Made by a program: the position numbers and the translations under genes. A stretch of 64,000 nt of DNA from an uncultured Saprospiraceae bacterium. Lineage in GTDB: Bacteria; Bacteroidota; Bacteroidia; Chitinophagales; Saprospiraceae. A model generated the notes under the pieces. It was not told where the DNA came from. It saw nothing but the letters and a program-made list of their open reading frames with translations, and searched no databases. Location of the stretch: positions 1 through 64,000 of the forward strand of contig CAKZQC010000036.1 in the NCBI GenBank assembly GCA_937139495.1. Direction: 5' to 3'. Below, one piece after another: positions 18,459 to 27,436 of the stretch (positions are counted from its first letter, which is position 1; every line of letters begins with the position of its first letter).

Positions 18459-19412
18459 TTGCCTTTGGAAAGTTTGACTGCTTTACTCGAAAATCTTTGG
18501 TCTCCATTCTTGCAGCCGAGCGATAGTCGGGTGTATTATCCTTTCTTGCTTTCTACGCTAATTTTGGCGATTGGATTTTACCTATTCACAATCACGACGA
18601 CCAAGAGTTTTCGACACTTGATACGGTATTTGTTCCCAAAATCTATCTGGTGGCACACTTCCGCCCAAGTCGATTATCAGTTGTTTGTATTCAATACGAT
18701 TATCAAAGTACTACTAATCGTGCCTTACACCCTATCGCACGTGCAATTCATGTGGATAGTGGTCAATTGGTGGCGAGAAGGTGTCGGCTGGCAAGAGCAA
18801 CCTCTTGTCCTCAACCCTTGGGTATTGAGTATTGGTTATACGCTTATTTTTTTGCTACTAGCCGATTTTAGCCGTTTTATAGTGCATTATGCCTTGCATA
18901 AGGTTCCTATTTTGTGGCAATTTCATCAAATCCATCATGCCGCTGAAGTCATGACCCCCATTACACTTTATCGCATTCACCCAGTAGAGTATTTCTTGAT
19001 TAAGCTGCGCAATATGCTAGTATTTGGTGTAGTAGCAGGCACTTTTTATTTTTGGTTTCAGACGAGTATTTCCGTCATCAATATCTATCAAATCCACCTT
19101 GGTGTATTTGTTTTCAATCTACTCGGTGCCAATCTGCGACATTCACACATTCCCATTTCTTTTGGTCGAATCATCGAGCATTTTATTATTAGTCCTGCTC
19201 AACATCAAATCCACCACAGCAAAGCAACGAAACATTACGACAAAAATTTTGGAAGTATTTTTGCCTTTTGGGATTATTTTTTTGGTAGCCTCTGGCTCAG
19301 TAATAAAGAGGAAAAAATAGTGTTTGGAATCGTTGAGCATCAACAAAGTAAGCTCAAAACCCTATGGCAAAACTTATATCAGCCCTTTGTTAATCTATTC
19401 AAAAAACCATAA
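18459..19412 (+). CDS. Sterol desaturase/fatty acid hydroxylase family membrane protein
   Basis: The protein has several membrane helices (about 22-45, 75-95, 125-150 and 185-210). Its histidine motifs fit a di-iron hydroxylase: HYALHK, HQIHHAAE, RIHPVE, HSHIP and HQIHHS. Members insert oxygen or double bonds in lipids, sterols or carotenoids; the substrate here cannot be predicted. No ATG is near the start. I use the TTG at 18459, just after the exonuclease stop, which would make translation coupled; an in-frame TTG at 18465 is also possible. Confidence 0.82.
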   Translation: MPLESLTALLENLWSPFLQPSDSRVYYPFLLSTLILAIGFYLFTITTTKSFRHLIRYLFPKSIWWHTSAQVDYQLFVFNTIIKVLLIVPYTLSHVQFMWIVVNWWREGVGWQEQPLVLNPWVLSIGYTLIFLLLADFSRFIVHYALHKVPILWQFHQIHHAAEVMTPITLYRIHPVEYFLIKLRNMLVFGVVAGTFYFWFQTSISVINIYQIHLGVFVFNLLGANLRHSHIPISFGRIIEHFIISPAQHQIHHSKATKHYDKNFGSIFAFWDYFFGSLWLSNKEEKIVFGIVEHQQSKLKTLWQNLYQPFVNLFKKP

Positions 19413-19590
19413 GCTCTCCATGATATGATTTTGTTTTGTATAATATTTTTAATACCTTACAAGTAATATTTGTGTTTATTTGTTTGGGTTTATAGGAATC
19501 TTCCTTTCTGCAAAGAGAGGAAGATTTCCTTTTTGAGGACAACCTTTTTCGATTCTGTTTGTATGGAGAGTAAGCTATCAAAACATAACT

Positions 19591-21093
19591 ATGTCTATCA
19601 AATCCATTGTCATTACTAAAGTCGCTCAGGTCATTGGGCGTCGTCTCCAACAAGACACACAACATGCCTTAGTACATCAGGAAAAAATCCGTCAACAACT
19701 GATTCAGGTCGGCAGAAAAACTGCTTATGGCAAAGCACATCATTTCGACAAAATCACCGACTACCCTACTTTTAGACAATACCTACCGCTGACCGACTAC
19801 GAGGCACTACGTCCGTATATTGATCGAGTCAATCAAGGCGAAAAAAATGTACTCTGGAAAGGACGACCAAAGTATTATGCCAAAACATCTGGCACGACTT
19901 CAGGTATCAAGTATATTCCACTAACGAAAGCAAGTATTCCCAATCACTTTGGGACGGCTCGAAATGCCGTTTTTAATTATATTGGAGAGACAGGAGCCGC
20001 TGATTTTTTAGATGGAAAAATGATTTTTCTATCAGGCTCACCTACCTTGACTCTGCAGCACGGAATCCCTACGGGCAGACTTTCGGGCATCTCCAACCAC
20101 CTTATTCCTAGCTGGATCAAAGGCAACCAAATGCCTTCCTACACGACCAATTGTATAGAAGATTGGGAAACTAAATTGCAGCGCATCGTAGAAGAAACCG
20201 CTACCGAAGATATGCGCATGATTAGTGGCATTCCGCCTTGGGTGCAGATGTATTACGAGCGACTGCTAGAGCATACAGGCAAAAAAACGATTCTCGAAAT
20301 TTTCCCCAACCTATCACTCTTTGTATATGGAGGCGTCAACTTTGAGCCTTATCGAGCCAAGCTCGAACAACTCGTAGGAGCTGCCATTCCTACCCTAGAA
20401 ACCTATCCTGCTTCTGAAGGTTTTTTGGCATATCAAGACCAAGTTGGCGATACAGGCTTATTGCTCAATACCAATAGTGGTATTTTCTTTGAGTTTGTGC
20501 CTGTCGCGAATATCGACGATACCAATCCACCAAGATTCAGCTTGGCAGAAGTCAAACTAGGTGTCAACTACGCTATTATATTAACGACCAATGCAGGATT
20601 ATGGGGTTATAATATTGGCGATACCGTCCGTTTTGTTTCGCTTAATCCTTACAGAATGGTCGTAACAGGGCGTATCAAACACTATATTTCAGCTTTTGGC
20701 GAACACGTTATTGGCAAGGAAGTAGAAACTGCCCTCTTGCAACTTTCTCATCGTCATCAGTTGCAAGTAACCGAATTTTCGGTAGCACCACAAGTCAATA
20801 CACCCACTGGCGAAGTGCCTTATCACGAGTGGTTTATCATCTTTGATACCCTACCCAACGATTTGCGAACGCTAGCCGAAGAACTAGACTTACTGATGCA
20901 GCAGCAAAATATCTATTATCAAGATTTGAGGGCTGGCAATGTATTGCAATGTCTAAAAATAACGCCTGTGCAGCCTGTCGCTTTTAGAGATTATATGCAG
21001 TCGATAGACAAGCTAGGCGGACAAAACAAAGTCCCTCGTTTGATGAACGACCGAACAGTAGCGGACTTTTTGGAAGGGTATAAAGTGGATTAG
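19591..21093 (+). CDS. GH3 family acyl-adenylating enzyme
   Basis: A 500-residue member of the GH3 (auxin-responsive promoter) family within the ANL adenylate-forming superfamily. In plants these enzymes conjugate amino acids to acyl acids; bacterial substrates are mostly unknown. The ATP phosphate loop YAKTSGTTSG, the central VYGGVNFEPY, TYPASEGF, and the hinge region VTGRIKHYISAFGEHV are all visible, so it looks active. Its last bases overlap the stop codon of the convergent nuclease-like gene by 4 bases, marking the junction with the accessory pair. Confidence 0.9.
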   Translation: MSIKSIVITKVAQVIGRRLQQDTQHALVHQEKIRQQLIQVGRKTAYGKAHHFDKITDYPTFRQYLPLTDYEALRPYIDRVNQGEKNVLWKGRPKYYAKTSGTTSGIKYIPLTKASIPNHFGTARNAVFNYIGETGAADFLDGKMIFLSGSPTLTLQHGIPTGRLSGISNHLIPSWIKGNQMPSYTTNCIEDWETKLQRIVEETATEDMRMISGIPPWVQMYYERLLEHTGKKTILEIFPNLSLFVYGGVNFEPYRAKLEQLVGAAIPTLETYPASEGFLAYQDQVGDTGLLLNTNSGIFFEFVPVANIDDTNPPRFSLAEVKLGVNYAIILTTNAGLWGYNIGDTVRFVSLNPYRMVVTGRIKHYISAFGEHVIGKEVETALLQLSHRHQLQVTEFSVAPQVNTPTGEVPYHEWFIIFDTLPNDLRTLAEELDLLMQQQNIYYQDLRAGNVLQCLKITPVQPVAFRDYMQSIDKLGGQNKVPRLMNDRTVADFLEGYKVD

Positions 21094-21758
21094 CAGGCGA
21101 ACGTTTTTAGTTGGTAAGTGTTGCCACATTGCCTTATACAATACTGATGATCAAACTCATCGTACAACTCATATATTTTCTTGTCCTTTTGTCTTTGGGC
21201 AAACTTTCTTCTTTGGCTATTTTTACCCTTTTTTTCATAAGAATTGGCACCTTCTGCACTTGCCTTACTGTTGAATAAAATACAACGATAAATTACTTTG
21301 TTTTTTTTCAATTCTAAAGATGCTCCATCTCGAATATGCAAAAAAGAAATCAAATATTGAGCAAAAGTATGCCCTGCTTTGACTTGACGATGCCAACCTG
21401 TAGTAGATTTTGATTTTAATTCTACCGCAAAAACAAAGGTTTCTAATTCACCTAGATTCGTTTTGCTCTTTCGTTCGCAAAAAATCAAGTAATCTACCTT
21501 CTTCCTTAAACCTGCAAATGTGCCTGTTTGGTTTTCCTTTTCTTTCTCTACAAAGAATGGATGTATATTTTCAGTAGCACTCTGCAAATCAATATTCAAA
21601 ACTAATACACGCTGCATCGCTTGATGTCTCAGCGTAATATCCTTACAAGTGCTATCTTTTTGGTTTTCGGTCAGAATAGTATATTCGTTACCACTTTCGC
21701 TGTAACTGTGAATATAACGGTCATCAATAACAGCATTCAATTTTTGAACAATAGACAT
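21090..21758 (-). CDS. Candidate PD-(D/E)XK nuclease, partner of the upstream ATPase
   Basis: I do not recognise this 222-residue protein as a named family. Its core reads KKVDYLIF (Asp89) followed by FVFAVELKSKS (Glu113, Lys115), the spacing and beta-strand context of a PD-(D/E)XK nuclease, then an amphipathic helix (QVKAGHTFAQYLISFL). The C-terminal 50 residues are very basic (KKGKNSQRRKFAQRQKDKK), which fits nucleic-acid binding. It follows the AAA ATPase gene by 12 bases on the same strand, so the two are almost certainly co-expressed. A role as the toxic effector of an ATPase-nuclease defence pair is inference. Confidence 0.6.
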   Translation of the reverse strand: MSIVQKLNAVIDDRYIHSYSESGNEYTILTENQKDSTCKDITLRHQAMQRVLVLNIDLQSATENIHPFFVEKEKENQTGTFAGLRKKVDYLIFCERKSKTNLGELETFVFAVELKSKSTTGWHRQVKAGHTFAQYLISFLHIRDGASLELKKNKVIYRCILFNSKASAEGANSYEKKGKNSQRRKFAQRQKDKKIYELYDEFDHQYCIRQCGNTYQLKTFAC

Positions 21759-21770
21759 AATGGGAATAAT

Positions 21771-23150
21771 TTAGTCAAATAAGGTATCATAGATGAGTTC
21801 TGTCGCATGGTTAATTTTTTCGAGCTCTTGTTCGATAGAACTCACATCAAACCCTGTTTCATCGACTTCTATTGCTTGAATAGTGTTCTTGTCAAAAAAA
21901 TAAACCCCTACATCGTCTGGACTAATAAAGCAGTCTGCATCATATCCTTGACTTTTTAGGTCTTCTAATAATTGCTCTTTTGTAGCCGCATCTTGATTTG
22001 CTTTATTCAGCATTATCAAATTATTCACTTCTTTGATGAAGTAATCACTGTGCGTACTCAAGATTACTCGAAATCCTTTATTAACAATCTTCGCAATCAC
22101 TCTTGCTACAATACGCTGATTATCTGGATGCAGATTCACTTCTGGCTCATCTATGATCAATGTATCTCCTTCGTTGGCTAGATGCCTAATATACAACACT
22201 AAACCCGACAGAGATTTGACTAAAGAAGAAGACATATGAATCGCTAAGGGTTCTTTCATCCCTTCGGGCGTATATTGTATGCTCCCAAATTCTGAAACCC
22301 CAACGGTTCCTTTCATTAGCATTCGTTCTATTTCGTTTGCTAAGTCCCCAAATTCACTTTGTTTTTTTACTGTTTGACTCAATCCATTAACAAAGTAAAT
22401 ATAGTCATTAATTGCCATTGGATAAGTTGGCTTAGACTGCATTTGTTGTTTCAAATTTTTCGCCAAATCACTATCTTCTATTCCTTTACTATTCAAAAAT
22501 AGTTCTTGAATTTTATCCTGTTGCTTTGATTTTCGCTCTACTTCGGCTTCTGCTAATATACTAATAGCAGGTCGTTCTGCTGGGAAGAAATAAACGCTGT
22601 TACGTATTGATTTGTTCAGCCACATTTTTTTAAGTAATTTAGGAACATTAACAACTTTATTTCCTTTCTGAAACTTTAGTCTTCCCCTTAACATTTCATA
22701 TTGCACCTTTGAAACTACATTACAAAACAATTGATTAGTGATGTTTTCATAAGTCGTTTCATTATTAATAATTGCGGCTGCAATATTAACTTTCTCGTCT
22801 ATGAAATTAATGGTTGGCAGTAAGCTATTTGAAGAAAAATAACTGTTGATATTTTCCTTTACATAATGTTTGATTAGCCTTTTTAATTCTTCTTCCCTAT
22901 TTGATAATAATGTATGATAAGCCTTTTCCCAATCGACTGGCTCTGCTCCTAAAATCTGCTTTTCCTCTTCAGTAAAATCAATATCGATCTCTCGAAGTAT
23001 ATTATGACTCATATCCTTCATCATTCCATACAACAAATAAGCAACATAAGACTTGCCCGAATTATTCGGCCCAGTCAATATGGTCAATGGTTTATCTGTC
23101 GATATTTCGCCTTGATGAATCGCTCCTAGATTCTCTATTTTTATTTTCAT
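21771..23150 (-). CDS. AAA ATPase of the ABC/SMC-like (OLD-type) class
   Basis: This 459-residue protein has an N-terminal Walker A GPNNSGKS (27-34), an interrupting helical region (about 45-300), an LSG signature-like segment near 314, Walker B LIIDEPEVNLHPD (331-343) and an H-loop STHSDYF (365-371). This is the layout of AAA15/21-type ATPases found in OLD, Gabija, Septu and PARIS-like defence systems, where the ATPase senses phage or DNA ends. No TOPRIM domain follows, so it is not an OLD nuclease itself. The tightly linked downstream gene carries the nuclease-like motif. A TACTTTTG -7-like element lies at 23170-23177. Confidence 0.82.
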   Translation of the reverse strand: MKIKIENLGAIHQGEISTDKPLTILTGPNNSGKSYVAYLLYGMMKDMSHNILREIDIDFTEEEKQILGAEPVDWEKAYHTLLSNREEELKRLIKHYVKENINSYFSSNSLLPTINFIDEKVNIAAAIINNETTYENITNQLFCNVVSKVQYEMLRGRLKFQKGNKVVNVPKLLKKMWLNKSIRNSVYFFPAERPAISILAEAEVERKSKQQDKIQELFLNSKGIEDSDLAKNLKQQMQSKPTYPMAINDYIYFVNGLSQTVKKQSEFGDLANEIERMLMKGTVGVSEFGSIQYTPEGMKEPLAIHMSSSLVKSLSGLVLYIRHLANEGDTLIIDEPEVNLHPDNQRIVARVIAKIVNKGFRVILSTHSDYFIKEVNNLIMLNKANQDAATKEQLLEDLKSQGYDADCFISPDDVGVYFFDKNTIQAIEVDETGFDVSSIEQELEKINHATELIYDTLFD

Positions 23151-23195
23151 GATTTGTATTTCTTTAATTCAAAAGTACTAATTTGAATGCTAATA

Positions 23196-23690
23196 CTATC
23201 GTTTTTTTTCAAAATTTTCCTCCTCCCCGTCCTCCAGCATCTCCAAGGCGGTAATAGCCAAAGCATTGTTCGGAAATTCTGCCAACGCTCGCTCATAATA
23301 TACCTTTGTTTGTTCGAGCTTATCCAATTGGCTATAACAAAAAGCAATATTGGTCAATGCCATTTCTCGGTAGCACATCTGAGAAGAACTCATCATCGTC
23401 AAGAAGCGATAGCGATCGACCCATTCATTTTCACTAAAAAAGACATAGCTCTTTTCAAAAGCTTCTATTGCCGCTTCATAATTTTTTGATTTGACGTGAT
23501 TCATACCTTGGCGGTGATAGCGTCCCACGATTTGGCGCAAGCCTACGCTTAATACAAAATGTGTGATGGCAGCAAATAAAATGGCTCTTTCGGGGTCTAT
23601 CAGTTGCCACAAAAACCAGAACAAAGCAAAAACAGCAATTTGTGGCACGACCGACCACCAATTTACGCGACGAACAACAGGTGTACTCAT
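23196..23690 (-). CDS. Membrane-anchored TPR protein
   Basis: The 164-residue protein has one long or two short hydrophobic segments at about 15-50 (VPQIAVFALFWFLWQL, AILFAAITHFVLSVGL), followed by TPR helices (HRQGMNHVKSKNYEAAIEAFEKSYVFF; ALTNIAFCYSQLDKLEQTKVYYERALAEFPN). It would display a TPR domain at the membrane face. It has an acidic-basic tail (EDGEEENFEKKR). It lies between the M15 lipoprotein gene and the ATPase pair, all leftward. Its job is unknown. Confidence 0.72.
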   Translation of the reverse strand: MSTPVVRRVNWWSVVPQIAVFALFWFLWQLIDPERAILFAAITHFVLSVGLRQIVGRYHRQGMNHVKSKNYEAAIEAFEKSYVFFSENEWVDRYRFLTMMSSSQMCYREMALTNIAFCYSQLDKLEQTKVYYERALAEFPNNALAITALEMLEDGEEENFEKKR

Positions 23691-23719
23691 GTTTTATTGT
23701 ATTAATTATAGATGTTATA

Positions 23720-24556
23720 TTATAGACTTTTCGATAGCAGTTCGGGACGATACTCAAAGTGCATCGTATCGTAATGATACCACTTTCCGCCCCAAATGAA
23801 TCCTTCCGCTTCAAAAATTTGTACGATTTCTAATGGTATTTTATTGCGATAAGCAATACGAAAATGCTCATCTAACGCTTGCCCTCTAGCTTGCCATCGC
23901 CAATAATCGGCATAGCGGACATTAATATCCAGCGTCATGCCGAAGCTGTGCATGCTCAGTCGGTTCGTTCCTGCTATGTTTCGCCAATGGAACGTGCCGC
24001 CTATATTTTGCAAGTATTTGCTCCATTTTGCTTCTTGCTCTAGCAATTTTTTGCTAATTCGTTCCAATTTTTCATGTACTCCATTAATAGTCGTAACTCG
24101 TACTTTTTGCCCAAAAAACTCAATCGTTTTTAGATTTGCAGCTACTGCTGTTGGGTTATCGCCATACATTTTTCGGAAGAAAGCTTCTACTCGAATTCTT
24201 CCAGGGTCTTGATTGTGGAGAGGTGTATCTAATGGTATTTGAGTAGGCGTGTACGCCAATGCCAACTGATCCTGCAAATCTGGATATTGCAGCAACGCAC
24301 CAAAATCTTTTACTTTGCCATCATCAAATAACATCGCTTCGCCATCTTGCCAAATCAAATGCGTAGCAGTCGCCCTAAATTGTTGTGCAGGATAAGCCGC
24401 TAGCAATTGTTGCAGCAATACAGGAATCGTATCCATTTGCTGTGGAGCTGCCGTGCTATTCGTAGCTCCTGAGGATAAAGTTTCTTGCTTTTGGCTATCC
24501 ATCGTACTACACGCCAATAGAAAGATGATCAGAAAAGGTGCTAATATTCGTTTCAT
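23720..24556 (-). CDS. M15-family D-Ala-D-Ala carboxypeptidase-like lipoprotein
   Basis: I start at the ATG at 24556, which opens a lipoprotein signal (MKRILAPFLIIFLLAC, lipobox LLAC); an ATG 48 bases upstream would place extra charged residues before it. The C-terminal half carries the VanY/M15 zinc-peptidase pattern: TFHWRNIAGTNRLSMHSFGMTLDIN (zinc His and Asp), with the third ligand in WYHYDTMHFEYRPE. Such enzymes cut peptidoglycan stem peptides or related peptides; here the enzyme would be anchored in the envelope. The -7-like TATCTTTG (24562-24569) would give an almost leaderless mRNA. Confidence 0.83.
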   Translation of the reverse strand: MKRILAPFLIIFLLACSTMDSQKQETLSSGATNSTAAPQQMDTIPVLLQQLLAAYPAQQFRATATHLIWQDGEAMLFDDGKVKDFGALLQYPDLQDQLALAYTPTQIPLDTPLHNQDPGRIRVEAFFRKMYGDNPTAVAANLKTIEFFGQKVRVTTINGVHEKLERISKKLLEQEAKWSKYLQNIGGTFHWRNIAGTNRLSMHSFGMTLDINVRYADYWRWQARGQALDEHFRIAYRNKIPLEIVQIFEAEGFIWGGKWYHYDTMHFEYRPELLSKSL

Positions 24557-24713
24557 ACCCACAAAGATACGTTTGTGTTGCACAACAAACCACTTATCTA
24601 TCACTAAAAAGTAATTTATATCGACTTAGCCCTGCTAAGAATACAAAATTAGGTTTAGTCTAATTATCTTTGAGCTAAATTAATATTCTCACCTAGATAG
24701 ATAAACAAACATC

Positions 24714-25298
24714 ATGGCTATAAATAGACCGAGAGGACAACAACCTGAAGAACAACCAAGCGATACACCCAAACGAAGAGGACGATTAAATAATATGGAA
24801 ATGCTAGGCATTGGTTTTTTTGTATTGGCAATCTGCCTCTATGGACTCTCCAAATGTGGAGCAGAGGACAAACCTATTATTGATCCCATCTTGACGGAGC
24901 AAACGCTCGATAGTTTGGGAGTAGATTCCGTTAGTACTAGCACTAGTGGCAACAGCTCCTTTTCTCACGATGGAAGCACTCCTGCTGCTACCCCATCGGT
25001 TCGTACAACGATTAATGTAGCAGAAGATGCTAAATTCTATGTTATTATTGATAGTCTCAAAATACGCAAAGGACCAAGCTTGGACTCGGCTCAAGTTGCC
25101 TACCTCCGCTATGGCGAAGAAGTGATGAACTTGGGAGAACAAACGGTTCTCGAAAAAATAAGAATTTCGGTAGATGAAGTTCGTACGGCTCCTTGGGTCA
25201 AAGTAAAAACAAGCAAAGGAAAAATAGGCTGGGCTTTTGGTGCAGGATTGCAATTTTATCCCGTACCAACCGAAACTAATTTGCCTGCAAACAATTAA
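24714..25298 (+). CDS. Membrane-anchored bacterial SH3 domain protein
   Basis: The 194-residue protein has a basic N-terminal cytoplasmic stretch (RPRGQQPEEQ... KRRGRLNN), one membrane helix (about 30-46, MLGIGFFVLAICLYGLS), a Ser/Thr-rich linker, and a C-terminal SH3b fold at about 103-185 (AKFYVIIDSLKIRKGPSLDS, VKVKTSKGKIGWAFG). SH3b domains usually bind cell-wall peptides. The next gene, ribF, starts 9 bases after its stop, so the two are probably co-transcribed though functionally unrelated. Confidence 0.8.
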   Translation: MAINRPRGQQPEEQPSDTPKRRGRLNNMEMLGIGFFVLAICLYGLSKCGAEDKPIIDPILTEQTLDSLGVDSVSTSTSGNSSFSHDGSTPAATPSVRTTINVAEDAKFYVIIDSLKIRKGPSLDSAQVAYLRYGEEVMNLGEQTVLEKIRISVDEVRTAPWVKVKTSKGKIGWAFGAGLQFYPVPTETNLPANN

Positions 25299-25307
25299 AA
25301 ACGGCTC

Positions 25308-26255
25308 ATGCAAATACATACAAATATAGAGCAATTACCTCAATTTCAGAAAGCCGTCATCACGATTGGCTCTTTTGATGGTGTACACATTGGTCATCAG
25401 CAAATCATCGGTCAAATCAATGATTTGGCTCAGGAGATTGGAGGAGAAAGCGTCTTGATTACCTTCTACCCACACCCCAGATTGGTGCTGGGTAGCGATG
25501 TTCAAGATTTGAAATTGCTCAATACACTAGAAGAAAAAGCTGCCTTGTTGGAAAAGTATGGTATCAAGCATTTGGTCGTCGTTCCTTTTTCGTTGGCTTT
25601 TGCCAATCAGGAACCTGCCACTTATATCGAAGATTTTTTGGTAGCAAAATTCCAACCGAGTATTATTGCGATTGGTTACGACCACAAATTTGGTAAAAAT
25701 AGAGCAGGCAATATTGATTATCTTCGTCAATACCAAGAACAACACCAGTTCCGAATAGTCGAAATTACCAAACAGGAAGTTGCTAATATTGCGGTTAGTT
25801 CGACCAAAGTTCGCCAAGCTTTGACAGCAGGAAAAGTAGCCGTAGCCAAACAACTACTAGGACACACTTACAGCCTAACAGGCAAGGTCGTAAAAGGACT
25901 ACAAATTGGTCATACCATCGGTTATCCGACTGCCAATATTGAGGTTGATGACCCGCACAAACTCATTCCCCCAAAGGGAATATATGCCGTAGAAGTGAGC
26001 CATAAAGGCACTGCCTATCAAGGTATGCTGTACATTGGCAATCGCCCTACGATTGACCACGACTTGAAAGAAACAATAGAAGTCAATATCTTTGATTTTG
26101 ATCAAACGATATATGGTGATGAACTGACGATAGACTTTGTGCAGCACCTACGAGGCGACCAAAAATTAGATGGATTGGAAGCACTCCAAGCACAACTAAC
26201 CAAAGACAAATATGCTGCATTGGCAGTACTCAACCCAACTACCAATGAATGTTAA
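25308..26255 (+). CDS. ribF: Bifunctional riboflavin kinase/FAD synthetase
   Basis: RibF converts riboflavin to FMN and then FAD. The N-terminal nucleotidyltransferase domain shows ITIGSFDGVHIGHQ and YDHKFGKNRAGN; the C-terminal riboflavin kinase domain shows GKVVKGLQIGHTIGYPTAN, PPKGIYAV and the late LRGDQKLDGLEAL. The 315-residue length is standard. Its stop overlaps the start of the glycosyltransferase gene by 11 bases. Confidence 0.96.
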   Translation: MQIHTNIEQLPQFQKAVITIGSFDGVHIGHQQIIGQINDLAQEIGGESVLITFYPHPRLVLGSDVQDLKLLNTLEEKAALLEKYGIKHLVVVPFSLAFANQEPATYIEDFLVAKFQPSIIAIGYDHKFGKNRAGNIDYLRQYQEQHQFRIVEITKQEVANIAVSSTKVRQALTAGKVAVAKQLLGHTYSLTGKVVKGLQIGHTIGYPTANIEVDDPHKLIPPKGIYAVEVSHKGTAYQGMLYIGNRPTIDHDLKETIEVNIFDFDQTIYGDELTIDFVQHLRGDQKLDGLEALQAQLTKDKYAALAVLNPTTNEC

Positions 26256-27342
26256 TACCTCGCCAAAGTCGTTGCCTAAAGTAGCCGTTTGTATTCTTAA
26301 TTACAATGGGCATCAAGCCAATTATCTGCAACAGTTTTTGCCAACGGTTTATGCGTCTGAGTATGCTAACTTAGATATTTATGTCATTGACAATAAATCG
26401 ACAGATGACTCGGTGGCTTATTTGCAAAAAGAAGGTTTTGTAGCATTGAATACTCCTACGGAGAACAATCGTTTTTTGATTGCGCTAGACCAAAACTATT
26501 GGTTTGCAGGAGGCTACAATCATGGATTGAAAGACATTGATGCAGATTATTTTGTATTGCTCAACTCCGATGTAGCTGTTTCGCCCAATTGGATAACACC
26601 AATTATCGAGCTGATGGAAAAAGATCAACAAATTGCAGCTTGCCAGCCTAAGATAAAGCTTTTCGCTAATCCAGTACTCTTTGAGCATGCAGGCGGTTCA
26701 GGCGGTTTTGTTGATAAATGGGGCTACCCTTTTTGTAGAGGTCGTATTTTTAATAGTCTTGAAACCGATACAGGGCAATATGAGAATACACAACCTATAT
26801 TCTGGGCATCAGGAGCAGCATTCTTCATTAGAGCCAAACTCTACTATGATATAGGCGGACTAGATGCCGACTACAAGGCTCACATGGAAGAGATTGACCT
26901 TTGCTGGCGACTACAACGAGCCAATTATAAAATCATGGTTTGTCCTCAATCGGTTGTCCATCATGTGGGTGGCGGCACCTTGCCCAAAGAAAATCCGCAC
27001 AAGACGTATCTCAATTTCAAAAATAGCTTGACTACTATTTTCAAGAATGAAACAGGACTAAAAATGTACTGGATTATTTGGGTACGACTGGTGCTAGATG
27101 GTGTGGCAGCCACTCGTTTTCTCACGAAGGGAGAGTTTGGCAATATCGGTGCGGTCATCAAAGCGCATTGGTCTTTTTTCTTTTCTTTTTTCAATAATCT
27201 AAAGAAACAAAAAGAAACGACTCAACAGATTGCTGCAGCTCAGTTTCCGAGCAAAAAGCAAGTAGTAACACCTCAAAAATACGCTAAAAGCATTGTGTGG
27301 CAACACTTCGTAAAAGGCAAACAAAAATATAGCGAGTTGTAA
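26245..27342 (+). CDS. Family 2 glycosyltransferase
   Basis: A 365-residue GT-A fold enzyme that transfers a sugar from a nucleotide-sugar donor, probably in surface polysaccharide or glycoprotein synthesis. Visible are the N-terminal KVAVCILNYNG, DIYVIDNKSTDDS, FAGGYNHGL, the metal-binding LLNSDV (DXD-like) and the acceptor-side ASGAAFFIR and HMEEIDLCWR. These resemble rhamnosyltransferase-like GT2 proteins. A C-terminal amphipathic/hydrophobic stretch (SFFFSFFNNLKK) may touch the membrane. I use the ATG at 26245; an alternative start further upstream overlaps ribF more deeply. Confidence 0.88.
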   Translation: MNVNTSPKSLPKVAVCILNYNGHQANYLQQFLPTVYASEYANLDIYVIDNKSTDDSVAYLQKEGFVALNTPTENNRFLIALDQNYWFAGGYNHGLKDIDADYFVLLNSDVAVSPNWITPIIELMEKDQQIAACQPKIKLFANPVLFEHAGGSGGFVDKWGYPFCRGRIFNSLETDTGQYENTQPIFWASGAAFFIRAKLYYDIGGLDADYKAHMEEIDLCWRLQRANYKIMVCPQSVVHHVGGGTLPKENPHKTYLNFKNSLTTIFKNETGLKMYWIIWVRLVLDGVAATRFLTKGEFGNIGAVIKAHWSFFFSFFNNLKKQKETTQQIAAAQFPSKKQVVTPQKYAKSIVWQHFVKGKQKYSEL

Positions 27343-27436
27343 AAAATTGGAGCGACTCAAACCTTGCTGAGCCGCTCTGTGGTTCCTAAAAGTGTGTCCA
27401 AAACACAAAGCTACCCAACGAATAAATTTTGAATTA

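Noticed and set aside
21090-23150. Calling the ATPase-nuclease pair Gabija, Septu or PARIS
   Set aside because: The ATPase lacks a TOPRIM domain and the partner shows no HNH, UvrD or DUF4435 motif.
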